A stretch of 64,000 bases of DNA from Schizochytrium sp. TIO01 (GCA_004764695.1 SMSO01000033.1:2557001-2621000), one strand, 5' to 3'. Positions 44,215 to 58,804 are shown, counted from the first letter of the stretch. Notes: generated from the sequence alone by a model not told the origin. Made by a program: numbers and translations.

Positions 44215-47200
44215 CACATCGCTCGATTTAGTAATACGAAAGAAAAATCGCCCTGTTCCAAGTGGCTTCGGCACACGCACTCTTCATATCTTCTGTTATC
44301 TATCACAGAGACCAAATGTATCCTCGTCGAGAAGCTCAAACAGGGACCCAAGTTGGAGCTCGAGGCTGCCTAAAACCTCGGCAGTCTGTGCAGATAGCGA
44401 CAGACGCTCTCGAAGCAGCGCAGACCTCGACCTTTTGCAGCGACTGCGTCAGTTGTTGCGTTGTGCTTTGATCTTCGCAGCATTCTTCTTCACTTATTAC
44501 TTCAATTTTTCTTTCTTTCTTTCTTTCATTCATCTTAGCGTCACACTAAGCCTCCCTACTGCAGCCTACCAAGCGCGGTTATCATGACTATTGCATTAGA
44601 AAGAAAGTTGTTTTAAAAAAAGAATGCGAATGTTTCGCAGTTTTCTGAGCAATGATGAAAAGGTCAAAGTCAGTAAAGTGGAAGAATGAGAAGAGGAAAG
44701 AAAAGAAAAGAAAAGAAGAAAGGACTTTGAGAATGCCGGGTACAAATATTTTGGAGCGATACAGCACAGGAATAAACATGACCAAAGTTGGCAAATTCAG
44801 AGGAATTCAGCCCTCTGAAGCCCCCTCCTTCTATTTCTCTCTGTCTCTTTGAAGAACGAAACCTCCTCTCAGCACCACCGAAGTTGGTTATGAAACAAAC
44901 TTCGGCAGCGCAAGGAATGACAAGAAAGAGGAAACATACTACCTTGCGACATAGTACTAGCTAACACTAGCTAGCACTAAATCACTAACTAACATTAACT
45001 ATCCGAGTAGCTGCTCCTAATACACTCCTAGCAAATGTACGTGTTCGCGGTCTCCAGGAGATTACTTAATTAATTGGTATGTTTGTCTGTTTGTCAGTCT
45101 ATTTATTTATTTGTTTATTTATTTGTGAAAAAATAAGTTCGCAGATCGTTATGTTTTCCTCTTTCAACTTACTCCTTCAGAATGATTAATATGGGTTTAA
45201 TTCAGAAAGAAGGCTCTAAGAGGTTCTTTGTAAACAAAAACAAAGAAATAAAGAAGAGTTTACCTGTACTTCCTGCTACTGCTGCATAAGAGCAATCATG
45301 GGAGGGTAGGTATATCAATCTTCTCAAGAAAAGCGGATTAGTTCGATGGAAGAGCAGAACCACATCAATTTACTCGTTGCAATGTCGTTGGGAGAGAACT
45401 TCATTTATTAAAGTAATCGGTTCCTCTCTTGAGACGATCTCCGCCTCCTCCTCAACACTACTATCACGAGACGACTACTAATCAGTGGGACTCAAAGTGG
45501 CCCACCTCGCAATTCTTTGCATTATATGCGCTTCAAAGTAATTTTTTTTTTCTATTTTTATCTTAACTTTAACAACTATAAAAGAATTCTAAGAAATCAT
45601 AAATCATAGGATTAGTTTACATTTCTTCTTGGCATTAAAAAAAACAAAAAAAACATTGAGTAGGTTGAAATATATTCCTCTGATAAACCAACCCATGGAA
45701 GAGCAGTTGAGCAGAGGGTAGAGTAGATAGTTAGTAGGTCCCTAACCCAGAATAAAGCTATCTCTCTTCTCTACTATCGACCCAGGTATATTGTAGGTAT
45801 AGGTCACTTCAGCATTTAAAAAAGAAAGAAAGAAAGAAGAAGCAGTTATAGACATATTTTTCAATTTTTGAAGAAGTTTTTTATTTTTATTTTATTTTAT
45901 TTTTTTAATATGATATGATATGACAAGGTATGGATACTATCAGAGCGATTCAAGCTCATCCATACGAAGCGCAGTTTCCCTATTTCGCAGGTTCCAGTCG
46001 CATTAACTTGAGACTCCTCGAGTTTCGAAGGCGGTGCTCTCACCAATTTTGAACCGTGTCCGTTTGTGATTCTTCAAAGCCGGCTCAATAGAAGCTCACT
46101 ATTGCAACCACGTTCGAACCAATGAAGGCACAGAGAAGTATGAAATCACCTCTGCGCTGCTGAGAAACTTTGCAGAGACCGCCCTGGAGGAACGTCTGTT
46201 AACAGTTGCACCCATACTGTACACAGTTCCAAATCCGCTCTCGGGGCGGTGCCACTCGTACCCGACTCTTGCGAAAGAGACAGACGAGAGAACGGAAAGC
46301 CAACTTCGGGCTAATGGAAATTGAACTCGATGAATGATAAAGCCAAACTAGAGATAGAGAAGTCTCTAATATACAAACTGAATAAATAAACAACTAATCA
46401 ATCCATTTCGATTGAGCTTGAGGGAAGCAAGATACACCACGTATTTGTACGATCGTGAACGAGAGGCTCCGTATTGTTCCTCTCTCGAAACAACGAACGG
46501 AGCAAAAGCTGCAACAGAGAAATAAGAAAACGACGACAGCTTTTCAAACAAACAACAGGGAGACCAAAATCTCAAGAGAGAACTATTTGTAGTACATATA
46601 GCAAATTGAGTACTCTTCCTAATAATAATTGTAATAATAAGAACAATAGCGAGACAAATATAGAGGAAACAGAGTAAGAAGCATAGGATGTAACCAGAAC
46701 ACCTTTTTATCTCCTAGGAACTAACTTGATACCGCAAATCATAGAGTATCCTTTCGACCGTGCTAGTGGCACACTAGAGACTTTCTTATTTTTTAAAAAA
46801 GTGTTCTCATTTTTTGTTTTTACAGTAGGTACCTACATTATTGCAAAATGGTTACATAAATGCGAAGGAGGGATTCAGCTTTTTTAAATACACTTTTTTT
46901 TAATTAAAAAAAGAAAAGAAAATAAAATAAACAAAAGACTAAAGGGGGGAGAAAATACTAAGAATGAAATAAAGAATCGCTTGGCTCCCTGTGCGCAGCT
47001 TCCAAGATCTTCTTGTACATCTTTTCGTTGTGCCACGGTGCTACAAATTCATTCAATACTTTTTATTTTTATTTATTTTAAAAAGAAAAGAAAAAACTTA
47101 AATTAGGGCTGTTTCAAAAACACATGGTGAGGAAAACTCCGTTCTTGAAACGAGACAGTGAAGAGACCAAAGGCTCCGAGGGCATATAACCAATTGTTGT

Positions 47201-50200
47201 CTTGGCTTGGTATGGCTTTCCCTTTGATCGTTTTTGTATTTTCGATAATTTGAGCTTTGACCTCTCTTGCAAAAACAAATGCTTCATTGCTCTATAAGCC
47301 TTAATCATGTGTAGAAGAGGTACTTCGACAGTCTCGCGCTTTTTCATGGCTTAAGTTGACCCTTTTAGTTTAATAGTTCAATGTTAAAAAAGAAGATGGG
47401 AGATATCGGAAACCATGCGCAGAACTGCAAAGCTGTAGCTAGTACCCTTCTAAATTCAACATGCAGAGGGTGTTTATGTCTTTTTTATATATTCAATGCT
47501 AAAAAGAATGAAGCTCTCTTTAGTTACTGTCAATGCGGGAAATAATAGGGTACTGTGAGAGGGAGAGATGATAGAAAAGGCCGTGTTACTTCTTCCCAAA
47601 AGCTAACTGGCTTCCAAAAGCGCCTCATCAAGGCCGTATCCTCGCACTTCCCTGCTTCCAAAAGACCTCAAGCCTGAATGTTTAGTCTCTGAGGCCCCCC
47701 AGCTGTGCCCACAGGCGTTCGCTTTCTCTCTTCTTTTCTTTTTTTTTCATTCTTCTTAGATAAAAGTTTTTACTTACTTCATCATTGAGCAGCTAGCTCT
47801 ACCGACTATTATCAAAATGTATCTAGTTTAAATAAGTGTTTCTTTTCTTCATTAAAAGTAGTAGAATGAAAATACTCCTGTGAGACAGACATTTTATTAA
47901 AAAAAGGTTTTTGTCTCTGGTTGCAGAAAAAAGTGTTTAGCTAGCTAGCTAGCTAGCTCTGTACGTCCTAGACCCGTGGCTAAGTTTTTTAGTGAATTAA
48001 AAAATGAAAAGGGAAAAAACCTTTCTCAACGTCTGAGAAGTCAGCAGTCCTAGCAACTAGCTAGCCAGCTAGATAGCGTTCCCTTCAGGCTGAAAAAAGA
48101 AAATAACTTCCTACTCGTGATAGCCGTGGCATACGGCGGTGAAAAGCCTTCCTTCCGAACCAGAACCAGGAACGATGCCGGGACTAAAAGAGAAACAAAG
48201 AGAACACTCGCTCACTCCAGCAGACTATATGCACTTCTGCGTTATGATACCACGTTTCCTGATTTAGATCGAATTCGAGAAGAAGTAGAGTTAACTCTCA
48301 AAAGGCGAAGCGGACTCTGAAGACATTTCACGATTCATTTGCAACGGCATAAATACATACATACATACATACATACATACATACATGCATACAAACATAG
48401 GTACTTCCAAACACTCGGATTATCATCTTCGAAGTTCTAAGGCCTGAGCCTTGAGCGAAGCGGAACTGTAGGCAGACTTGGGAAGATCACAACTTGGAGA
48501 ACGAAGGTATAAACACTTGAACTTGTTCAATTGCCCGTACTTAGTGTGTGTTGAGCGATAGAAGCAAACTATGAATAGCTGGTTTCTTTCTCTTCAACAG
48601 TCCTCTGAAATCTGCAACCGTCGCAGTGATCCCTCCCTCTCTCTATCACAGTACTATAACCTACCTACTACACAGTAGATGGGATGAATTCACGTGTGCA
48701 CAGAATGAAGGATCATGAAGATCGATAGCACATGAGCAATAAGTGATACCGCTATGGTGAGGTACCTGCGAAGGTGAAGCGTGGTCCTGATCCAAGCATA
48801 TGTGAGTCAGGATTGAGAGTCTGCGAGAATAGCCCAATTCTTGCTCGAATATCCGCAGGTATCGCCTCTCAACGCTAAATGATAGAGCGCTCCGCTTCGC
48901 AAAAGACTAAATGACTAAAGGGCCCTTCAAAAAGTCTGAAACACATAACTGACTAACTAACTAAATAGTAAAATTATTTTTATTCATCTTCAAAAGTTTT
49001 TAATGAAAGAATTGTAGTACCTGATAGTGAAACCTTTTTACTTTAACTTTACAATTAATAAAATAACACTATCTACATGTTTTAACTCTTTCTTTTTTTT
49101 TTTAAAGTAAGAAATAGGTGGATTGGCAGCATTTCCAAGAAGAGGAAAAAGAAATGAGAAAGGGATGTCCTATTCTTGGGTTCATGAAATGTCCAAACCG
49201 AGGATTCTGATACAGCGCCGTTTTCAGATTTTTCATGCCCCAGCCCTTCAATTTCCTTAGTCGAGTAGTGCTAAATATCAGGCAACTAGTCAATCGTCAT
49301 ATTTTGAGGCAAACAAAAACTCAAAGTCAGGAGCGCGCAGACATTTTATTATGCTTAACCTTTCAGGAGATACCTTTCCAATATTATATTTATTTAACAA
49401 ATAAACAAAAACGTTTTAACCAGGTTGATTATTTTTAATTTCCTTAGAACTTAAAGAAAGAGAGTCTAAGAATAATCTAAGAGCTGAAGCCATTCCTTCC
49501 ACCTAGACGTCGAGATCTGCGTCTGACACGGCCCGCCAATTCTCAGCTAATCCTTATAGTAGTAGCTAGGTAGGTACTTAACCAGCCAACTATGCAACTA
49601 ACTAAGCAACTGACTACATGGGAGATTAATGATAATCATATTAACTCCAATGTCAACTCTGCTGTTCTGACTGAGTTCGTTCTTTCAACCCATCTCAGAG
49701 AGAACACAATCCCGAGGAAGTCCTCACGCGCAGCTCTGAGCCACGAAGGGAATCAGAGAATCGAAGCCTAACTTGCGAACATAATGTCATGAAGTTGATT
49801 TAATTTTGGTATGACGTATTCACTCGCTCACTCGACTCTAAGGAATATATCCACGAATCTAAATACACTACGGAATTGGTACTGCTTTTCTTGCCTTGGC
49901 ACTGTAATTAGCACACTCAATCATTCATTCACTCATTCGATTGCTATTTATAATGATAGTGAACCAGAACTGCTGGAAATTGGAATTGCTGCAACGAAGT
50001 AGCGATTGATTGATATTTTTTTCTATTCATGGGTAATGATTGAACCCGGAGCATCTCATTTCTCCAAAGACTGCATTTTGTGAACAGGATCTTGTGCTTC
50101 AGCTGCTTCTTCTTTAGGACATTTTCCACGAGCATTTGTATGCCGCTGGGCGGATGGATGCAATGCACTGGAGTATATAATAGATACTACCTGGTCCGTA

Positions 50201-50521
50201 GCCTGAGAACCGCTGGAGAGCCTAGTTGGGTGCTATTGTTTAACATAGGAGGCCCGATTTCACGGAGACTGCGAATTATGTTGGTACGAACCATGATTGT
50301 TAAAGGTGGTCCTCAAGATATCATACAAATTCTTGCACAGGCATCTACATAAGTACGCAAATAAGCTTCTGAGAGCCTAGCTAGCACAGATTGTGGACGG
50401 GTATCCTGTCAGATCTGGATCCCGCTGTCCAAAGCCGCAGTTGTTGATGACAAGTAAGCTAGAAACACGAAGAAGATTGCGCTGCAAAAACCCCTAGGCG
50501 GCACGAGCGAAGCCACTTTCA
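43920..50521. other. Gene-poor AT-rich region with scattered microsatellites
   Basis: No supported gene in about 6.6 kb. Contains (TTTC)n at 44191–44217, short CTTT runs near 44513–44528, (AAAAG)n at 44697–44718, CTAGCTAACACTAG-type words at 44958–45000, TTTA/TTTG runs near 45104–45126, (GATAT)n at 45910–45922, (CTAG)n at 47940–47958, (CATA)n at 48354–48386, and the perfect palindrome GTAGGTACCTAC at 46825–46836. Confidence 0.45.
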
Positions 50522-50524
50522 TAA

Positions 50525-50737
50525 ATACATACATACATACATACATACATACATACATACATACATACATACATACATACATACATACATACATACATAC
50601 ATACATACATACATACATACATACATACATACATACATACATACATACATACATACATACATACATACATACATACATACATACATACATACATACATAC
50701 ATACATACATACATACATACATACATACATACATACA

Positions 50738-50766
<29 letters not shown>
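50525..50766. repeat. (ATAC)n / (CATA)n microsatellite, about 60 copies
   Basis: 242 bp of uninterrupted tetranucleotide repeat. Overlapping frames of repeated Met-Tyr-Val-Cys on the minus strand are artefacts of the repeat. Confidence 0.97.
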
Positions 50767-50769
<3 letters not shown>

Positions 50770-53700
50770 AATAAACAAACAAAAGAGTATAAATATTATA
50801 TTTCGTATGATTACTCTAATGCGAGGACAGTGCCTCCTCCCGAGAAAAACGGCAGATCTCTCTCTCTGCAAAGCGAAAGTAGCAAGCACTAATGGCCAAC
50901 TAAGGTCGCCAGCTGAGGTCTAGTCCAGCTTTGTTCCCATTTATTATTTTTTTAACCTTTTCATTTTCAGTCTGTTAATTCTTTGATCCTGGCTAGTAGA
51001 AAAATATAATCATAACAAGAGTTCATAAATAGAAAGAGCAAAGAATGTTATCATGAATTCGTCAAGTTTGTCCTACCACGGCACTGTTTTCACGATGACC
51101 AGGGTTCGACAACTGGAGATAAAACGCGACGTCCGACGAGAAGATATATGTCTTTGCGAAAAGTGATTCTCGATCTGATGAAAGTCAGCAGAAAACGGGT
51201 TCTGTTCTTGGCCCCCTGTAAAAAAGTAAGGAAAATATAAAGAGTGCTTCACCTACCTACATTTTTTCTTTCTTTCTAAAATTAAAAATAGAGACGGCTA
51301 TTCCAAGACGTTCGATTTTATTTATCTTTTCGGAATTGACACTCGAGTCTTGATTCAGTAATTCATTCAACAGTCTACGCAAAGCAAAACATTGAAAGGA
51401 GTGTTTATACTAGCTTATGCATATACCATGTATGTTCGTGATTTGGCTCTTTGCTTATGTTGCATAGTATTTTACATGTTGGGCGCTTACGATGTAGATT
51501 TCGTTCAGACGTCTAAATGGCCAAGAACAGCTCTACACCAAAAAATTGAAACCTGCCTCGATCCAGAGACCCTCAGACCTACTTTCTAACAAGTGGGGGG
51601 GCGTTTCTAATGCACTTTCATGTCCACAAAGCAAAGCAAAACAGAAAAGTTTGTATTATGAAAATTCTCTCAAGTCAGCGAAGCAACTTAAATTCAAGAA
51701 GCGTAGAGTACGATTCATCATCGCTTAGTAATTTACGTATAAATGTATCATGATAGATTACACTAGGATGAAACGCTTCGCAATGAATTCCAAATATATT
51801 CATAAATCAAAAGGTAGATGCCTAGGTACCCAACGAGTAACATTGAAAGGCGGGAAAAAGAAAACCCGAAGCTTCTTTCTTCGTTCTTGATGAGCTAGTC
51901 TGCAAATCAAATCAGAATAAACAGTAAAATCGAAATGATATATTATTTTCACTCAATTAAAGATTTGATTGAAACTCTATACCTTGAATGAGTAGATACT
52001 CTACCGACAACATATCCAGTAGGAATAGGCACCTACTGCGATGATTTTTGTTTTGTCATTGCGTTGATTGAAATGAGTCAATGAATGAATAAATTAATCA
52101 ATGCATGATGGTGAGATAGTAAGATGATTGAAAGTTCCTTTCTGCAATTTCCTATATTTTCTCGCCGTGAGTCGGCCTGCATTGCTATGGTCCAGCTAAG
52201 CCACTCTAAGGCTCCAACGACTAAGAATTCACGGGTTGTTTGCAAACCTGACATTCTTAAATTCCTAGATACCTTAGGTACCTACCTACTTTCTAACTCT
52301 TCTTTTCATAAAATAAATATGTAAATAAAAGCAGGCTAAATAAAAACCAAGAAAGAATGAAAGAAAGAAACGGGAAAAAAGCCTGTTCCAATGAAGCGTT
52401 TACTGCTTTTTATCGGGGTAAGTAAAGAAAAATACATACGAAGGTCTTTGATGGAAAACAGAGCTATCTATATCTACCTATTTTATGATCTTAGAGAAAG
52501 AGAGGTGCCTCCCTGAGATTCTATTTGGCTAAAAAAGATAAACAAAATTAGATAGAAAAGTATGTACCCAAGCAAGAAGATCATCAGACGCTAAAGGGCT
52601 ACTACGTTTTAAAACTGGGAACGTACGCAACCAGCATAAGTAGGCTACTTCATAGTCTTGACAGTGGCATCATTTTGAAGTAATTCTTAGCAAAGCCAAC
52701 CTGAAAACAAAAGGAAACTAGACGAACAGATAAGTTGTTGCTCGAATCATGCTGCTTTCTAGCTAGCCATATTATCCACTGTCTGCGATTCCTGTTTCCA
52801 AATTCCACCAGTTTCTTCATGAAAGGAAATCAATTACCTTCGAATACTGCAAATCTGCGAACGAATGAATAGACTACCTAACCAATTAATAGAGGAGGAT
52901 ACATAATTAATCGCCATCTCGCGAACAACCCTTCTCCCTCAGCATCTAGTCCTACCATCGGCATACTAGTCCCAGTAGAAGTAGCACTTTGCGGGTCCCC
53001 CTTCCTACCACAGCCTATGAGGAGGTAGGCACCCACTATCAGTCCGGCCGATATACTGTGGGGCGTGTAATGCGGAGGCTTCGAAGAAGCGCACAGATGC
53101 CCCAAGTAATATAGGAGGAGCTTACTTACGGCTCTGCAGACTGCTATTTCAAGGGACCTAAGGGGCGCTACTGCGAAGGTAGCTGTTCTAGTTCGCTGCG
53201 AAGTGCAGGCAGTAGCTGGATAAGAACAGGAAGAGAACAGCTAAGTAGTTCATATGAAGGTCTGTGTCTATGATTTTATATGGCGCCCTTGAATTCGACT
53301 ATTTTCGAATTCGACGAATTGGTGGACAAATTGTTTTTCAATGCTTTGTTTGTTTGTTTATTTGTTTGTTTGTGCAATTTTCCTCTATTTTTTGGAAATG
53401 GTTTTTTACTACTTACCAGGGACAATGAGTGGCACTATCTGCATCTTGCTTTTGGAGTTCATGCGTTGGAGTTCGTGGAAACTAATTCAAAGCAACGCCA
53501 AAAGCTTAAGCGATGGGCACTGCTATTGCCCTTCTCCACCAGTTTACTGTTACCGTGGTATTCTCGCGCGTCTCCAAGATGCTCGCTCAAATGAGATAAC
53601 TAAGGACCTACTTTCTTACTTACCTTGGCACAGCAATCAATTTTCGATCTAATACATCACGATCACATCGCACAAAGCTAATGAACGAGAGAGTGATTAT

Positions 53701-56292
53701 GTTTCGTTTTCACGATTAGATTAGATTATTTTGGTTTAGTTTTAGAAAATTGCGTCACGAAAGGCGTCAAAAGGCGTGCTGACGGCAACCTCGAAGAGAA
53801 ACTTGCACGCTCAAAGCTTTGTTTGTTACTGCGAGCCTTTGATTGATTGAGTCATTGATTGATTCGTTTGTAGCGACTGCCGAAGACGGATCTTGGGTCG
53901 GGATGGGGCCTTTGACGGACAGTACAGCGCAGCCACATCCTTCCGGAGGTATCTTAGCTGCCAGCTAAACCAAACCGTAGCACTGGCCTCTTGGGAACTA
54001 ACTGGCTTCGCCTTTACAAAGTACTAGTAGTTTATTTATTTGATTGTTTATTTTTTTAATAATTAGTTTGTTGTTAGTTCCACTTATTAAAAGCTATTAC
54101 AATGAAGATCGCGGAGATCTCTCTCCCTCTCTCTCGGTCTTAAAAGTACTAGGTTTTAATTTTAATTTTAAGTAGACTGCAAAATGTTGAATTTGAGGAG
54201 AAAGAAGGAAGGAAAGCGGTAGGTGAAAGGGCCGAAGTATGCATTGCATCTATCCTTAGTGGAGACTTTGAAGCTAAGATAGCGGCATCTAAAAACCTGG
54301 ATAATTTAGTTGAGCGCTCTGTAGATACGCTGCTGTATGGATTTTTGGAAAAACAAATTACAGCATCTTTTTTCTTTCATTCGTGTTAAAACTAAAATAA
54401 AAGTAAATTGTAGAAAGGTAGAACTATTTTTTTTAATATATATATTTATTTAATCATCACTCTGCGTTAAAATATTATTTATTTATTTATCTGGTTATTC
54501 TTATTCTTATTTTAAATTTAAAATAAAAGTTAAAAACAATTTAAAAAGTTGAACGTGGTTCTCCTTTCCTCCTCTCTGAGTCAGAGCAAACCAAAAGGAT
54601 TGCTTTTAATTTTTTATTTTTTTGAGGCTTTAAAAAAGTGAATAGAGTCTAAAGGTTTATTCAAACAAAACATTTTAATTTTAAAAAAGAAAAGAAAAGA
54701 AAAGTGAGGTTTGTTCTCTGATGAGGAGGATGGTGGCGCCATGACCTTCATAGAAAACAAGCTCGACATGGGTACAATGGCGCCCAGCTTGAGCATCGCT
54801 ATAGTGAGTGAATGCGTGAGCGAGCGATGGTCTGACATTGATGAGATTTCATTCGATTCTACTGAATTGAAAGTGGTGCACGTTTTGGTTTTGGCGAAAC
54901 GAAACAAAAAAGCGGCAAGAGTTGAGCGCCAATCTTTTACACAGCCGTCAGCAAAGCTGCCGATGTGATCTACGGACCGAGTTGAAGAAGCGGAAGCCAT
55001 TACATTCGCTGATCTCTTGCAGGAATGCGTGAAGGAATGCATGAATGAATGAATGAATGAATGAATGTGTAAACGAAGGAGTCTGTCTGTGTATAAGTGG
55101 AGGGAGGATGTCAGTAGGCAGCCAGACCTCCTGGTGAAGGAGTGGAACAAGTGAAATGTGCTAGGAATGATGGTTGAAATGCGATCTTTTCTGAACGAAG
55201 GCGTACGGTGTTCTAAGCCGCAGTATGCGTGCTCTGCGCAATTCGGCGTGCTCGATCTACCGAGTCCGGGTATCGAAGTTTCCTATGAGTTGCTCAGGTG
55301 ATCGAACTGGAAGCACATTGAGAAGGAGCAATGACTACCACTGCCTACCGAGGGAGGCAACATACCGCTGCACGAGAGAGAAAGTATCAGCCACCGTCAG
55401 CTAAGTTGCAGGAAAGTGCTTTCCAATGGGCGGTACGAGCCCTTTAGAGTTCGATGACCTTCTTTCCCCACGTTTCTGACCTCGGCGCGGTGAAGCAAAT
55501 CCCAAATTGTACGGAAGACTCTCTATTGTTACTCCGCGTTCCCTGATTTAATTTACTCCATAAGTTGTTTTCTTCTTTTCAGTTTAGTTAAAACAAGGAG
55601 AAAATAGGAAAAGTATCATAGTCATGGCAGCGGAATGGGGCGGGGGATGAATGAATAGACGGATGAATGGATAGATGGATGGATCGATGAACAAAGCAAA
55701 CAGAGGGAAGCTAAAAACAAACAAAACAAAAATACATCGGTAAAGCATAAGAACCTACCGAGACTAGTGAAAGGCCTTAACGTTTAACTTAACTTTACAA
55801 TTTTAATTAATCAACCATAAAAGCAAAATCCATACAACCTTTTGAAATTATGATCAACAGTATAGAATCCTGAAACATTTAATCACGTATTGGGGTTCAA
55901 GCAAATGCAAGGTATTTCTACCCTTGAATTTTTTCTATTCTTTCTGTGGACCTGATCTGTGTGAATATGAATGTATGAATATAAATGTACCCTTCAACTT
56001 CTGCGTGCGATAGCACGTACGATCCGGAGAAAGTAAAATACTAGTCTTTGATTTATCATTCGGTGTACGTTAACTCTTAGCTCTGAAAATGTAAATACGA
56101 TCGCAAGCTCCCAAAACGCTACTACACGTATAATGCCATGCATTGCCAAGAACATAAATTTATTTATGCTTTCTTTAATCACAGAAAGTTGAATGCAAAT
56201 ATCGAAGCCATAGTAACAAATACCAGAGTAACTTATATCATTCTCTATCTGAATCTATCTACTAATAAATGATCTTACAGACTTGATTAATA
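50767..56292. other. Gene-poor AT-rich region
   Basis: No supported gene in about 5.5 kb. Includes TAGGTACCTA at 52275–52284, (TTTG)n at 53347–53372, (GAAT)n at 55042–55065 and (GATG)n-type repeats at 55660–55690. Weak ORFs at 53280–53594 (+), 54711–54968 (+) and 54614–55150 (-) lie over simple sequence. Confidence 0.4.
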
Positions 56293-57642
56293 ATGCTCAG
56301 ACACTTTCTCTTTAGTGTGTTACTTGCAGGTAAGCATTCACTAAACCTACTTTTTTTTTAAGCAGGGTCCGATGATGGCACGACCCTTAGTAAACTGTTG
56401 TTTTCCTTTCCTTAAATAGATGTTAACATCAGATGACTAAATCTTGATGTAAGCATCATGATCTACTTTCTTTATTGCCAGAGAGTTGTTTAGTGGAATG
56501 TTCAAGCTGCATTTAGAACAATCTGAATGCCTACAGCATAAAGAAAACTTAAATACATTCAATACTTATTGTGTTTGGAAAATCAAAATACTAGCCATTT
56601 AAGATTCGCCAAACCATCAAATATGCTGTTCGTTTCTGATTAATTCTAACTTATATCTCAGAATAGCCCATCAAATGATAACGCGTATTGTTGATGTTTG
56701 TGCCCATGTTTCTAGTCCTAATGCTTGGGAACAGATGGTAAAATTCCCTTGCTATTCTTTTACGTTTTAAGTTTGCTCAGCGAATCATGGAAAAGTTAAC
56801 ACATGATATGCTTTTCTCGTAAATATCGTACATCGCGAAATTTGACTTAATTGTTAAAAACACGGTAGCCTGGCTATAGAGAAGCAAACGGCACAACCAA
56901 CACGTGTTAGCATGCTATACATTTCTCATGCCTTACTAGAAGCCGGTTTGGTTTATCTCATTATATCGAGTAGATGATCATTAAAATCATCAAAAGGCGT
57001 CAACGAGTTTAGTTTGAAAGTTAAGATTTACAGAGAAGTAGCATAGCTGAATCCGTATATTTGATTCTTTCTATTCACAAATAAAAACATATCAAAACAT
57101 CATTGGAAAAAAATAGAATTCCAGTTAAAATATTTATAACGCCAATCGAGAGTTTGGATCATTTTCTTGACCCCCCCCTCCTGTGCGTTTCTTTAAAATC
57201 GCATGTCAGCATAGAAAACATGACGTGTGCATTACTTACTCTCTTGCAGATAAGGAAGGTTGCACTAAGAAGAAACATCATCTGCGATACAATATTTCTG
57301 CATCAATTCTCCTATTCACCTGGAATGCGATTCCAACGATTTCTGTTGCCAACCTGGTAAAGATCTACGATTACCCATCCCATTCGTGCAAACTCTAGCT
57401 AGGCTCCTCCAACAAAACTTGTTCAAACTCTGACTCAAGAGAAGCTTTCTACTGTTTCATACAAGCAAATGCAAGAAATGGTATGTATCGATATATTTGC
57501 AGCGTACAAGGTCAGATAAATTCACTCCATCCTAGCTATTTCTGTGTTTGATCGACTGCTTAAGCACTCTCTGACTAAGCTAAAGTACGTTGCCTCGGTT
57601 CGGTGGCTCTGTGAATTGCTTTTCCTGCTCGGAGAGTTATGA
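56293..57642 (+). CDS. Possible spliced gene for a secreted or membrane protein, exon structure incomplete
   Basis: A chain of protein-like segments with matching splice sites on the plus strand. Exon 56293–56329 reads MLRHFLFSVLLA, signal-peptide-like, donor GTAAGC. Exon 56366–56389 follows a T9 tract plus AAGCAG acceptor and continues in phase. A segment ending at 56737 reads ITRIVDVCAHVSSPNAWEQM (donor GTAAAA). Exon 56781–56818 follows a 43-bp intron in phase (RIMEKLTHDMLFS, donor GTAAAT). Exon 57250–57356 (NISASILLFTWNAIPTISV) joins in phase 0 to 57403–57480 (LVQTLTQEKLSTVSYKQM, donor GTATGT). A last segment, 57536–57642, reads VFDRLLKHSLTKLKYV and ends in TGA. Not all phases connect, so exons are missing or the gene is decayed. 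Family not recognised. Confidence 0.38.
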
Positions 57643-58804
57643 AAAAGCAGATTATATTTGGGTATTCTCCACGCGCACAACTAAAGCACCTCATTTGGCA
57701 AGAAGCAGAGGGGAACTTCAAGAGCGAACGTGAAGAAGGCTCTTCTTTGCTTCCCTTGAGACTGATTTTGTTGGCTGGCTGACCGATCTTTCCCTAACAA
57801 AAACGTTTGCCAAGTGCCTTCTGTGGCATTCGTCCCTTGATGATTTCAATTTATAGTTTTGGTTTTAAGATCTCACAACATCTCGGCTGCCCTGGTGGGA
57901 CGCGTGCACTGTAACGATAGGCCAACCTTCTGGATACGAGTTATCGCGTGTCCAAAGAGAGGCTTTTTCTCTTTTGTGGTCATGCACTTCGACGCGGGTG
58001 TAAGTTATTGGCTCGGAGCGATTCGAGATGATGGTTGATTTATCGAGAAGGTGCCGAAGAAATGAAGCAAAAGAGGAAACTGAGGAATGGGCGCAGACTC
58101 TCCGCGCTTTTGGCAATTTCTTGTAGTGAGCTCCCTTCACAAAGTAGGCTTTTGGCAGAATGAGCCAAGGAATGAAAAGGATCCCTTGAAAAGGTGCAGA
58201 AGAGGAAGCACCGAGAAAGAGTGAATGAAGAAGAATGAAAAGACAATTTGAGTCACCTTTTGTAACTAAACCAGTGCTACTGCTGCTTAGTGAGTGACTT
58301 TAGAATTCATCTATTAGAAGAAAAAATGCATATTCATTAATACATTTTACTTTAAATGTTGTTATTATTAGAAATACGCTTCTTTTTTTTTTTCTCTCTC
58401 TCTCTTTTAACATAAAATAAAAGGAAACAGAAAGTGGTACAAGTCAAAGAAAGCGCTCTTGTGGCGAAGAAAACGCAGTCCTCGGCAAGATTGGTAGTAG
58501 AGCTTAATTCCATTTCGCACAACTTTTGCGTTGATAACAGCTTAGCCTGAGAAAAGAATATTGAATGTGGTTGAGGTGCCTTATAGGATTTCTTAGCGCC
58601 GCATATATCACAAACAATTGAGAAAAAATATGCTCGTAGTGTCTTCACGATCACCAGAACACTCACGACGGAAGGCAATGTTTTTCTTATTGTCAGTCTC
58701 GAACGAAGCTGCTGCGCTTTCAATATACCTGAGGTACCTACCTCCACAAAACTTTTTTTCCTTTTCTTTTTTTCTAAATTAAGAACAAGACCTATAACAT
58801 CGGT
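57643..58804. other. Intergenic, no supported gene
   Basis: Contains a T-rich/CT tract at 58383–58405 (plus strand). GAGGTACCTACCTCC at 58731–58745 includes the recurrent GGTACC core. A 152-codon minus-strand frame (58352–58810) is Lys/Ser-rich and its tail is encoded by simple sequence. Confidence 0.35.

Noticed and set aside
50409-50889. Overlapping ORFs of repeated Met-Tyr-Val-Cys
   Set aside because: Pure translation of the CATA microsatellite.
54614-55150. 178-codon minus-strand ORF
   Set aside because: Its His-Ser-Phe repeat comes from a GAAT repeat and the C-terminus from AT-rich simple sequence.
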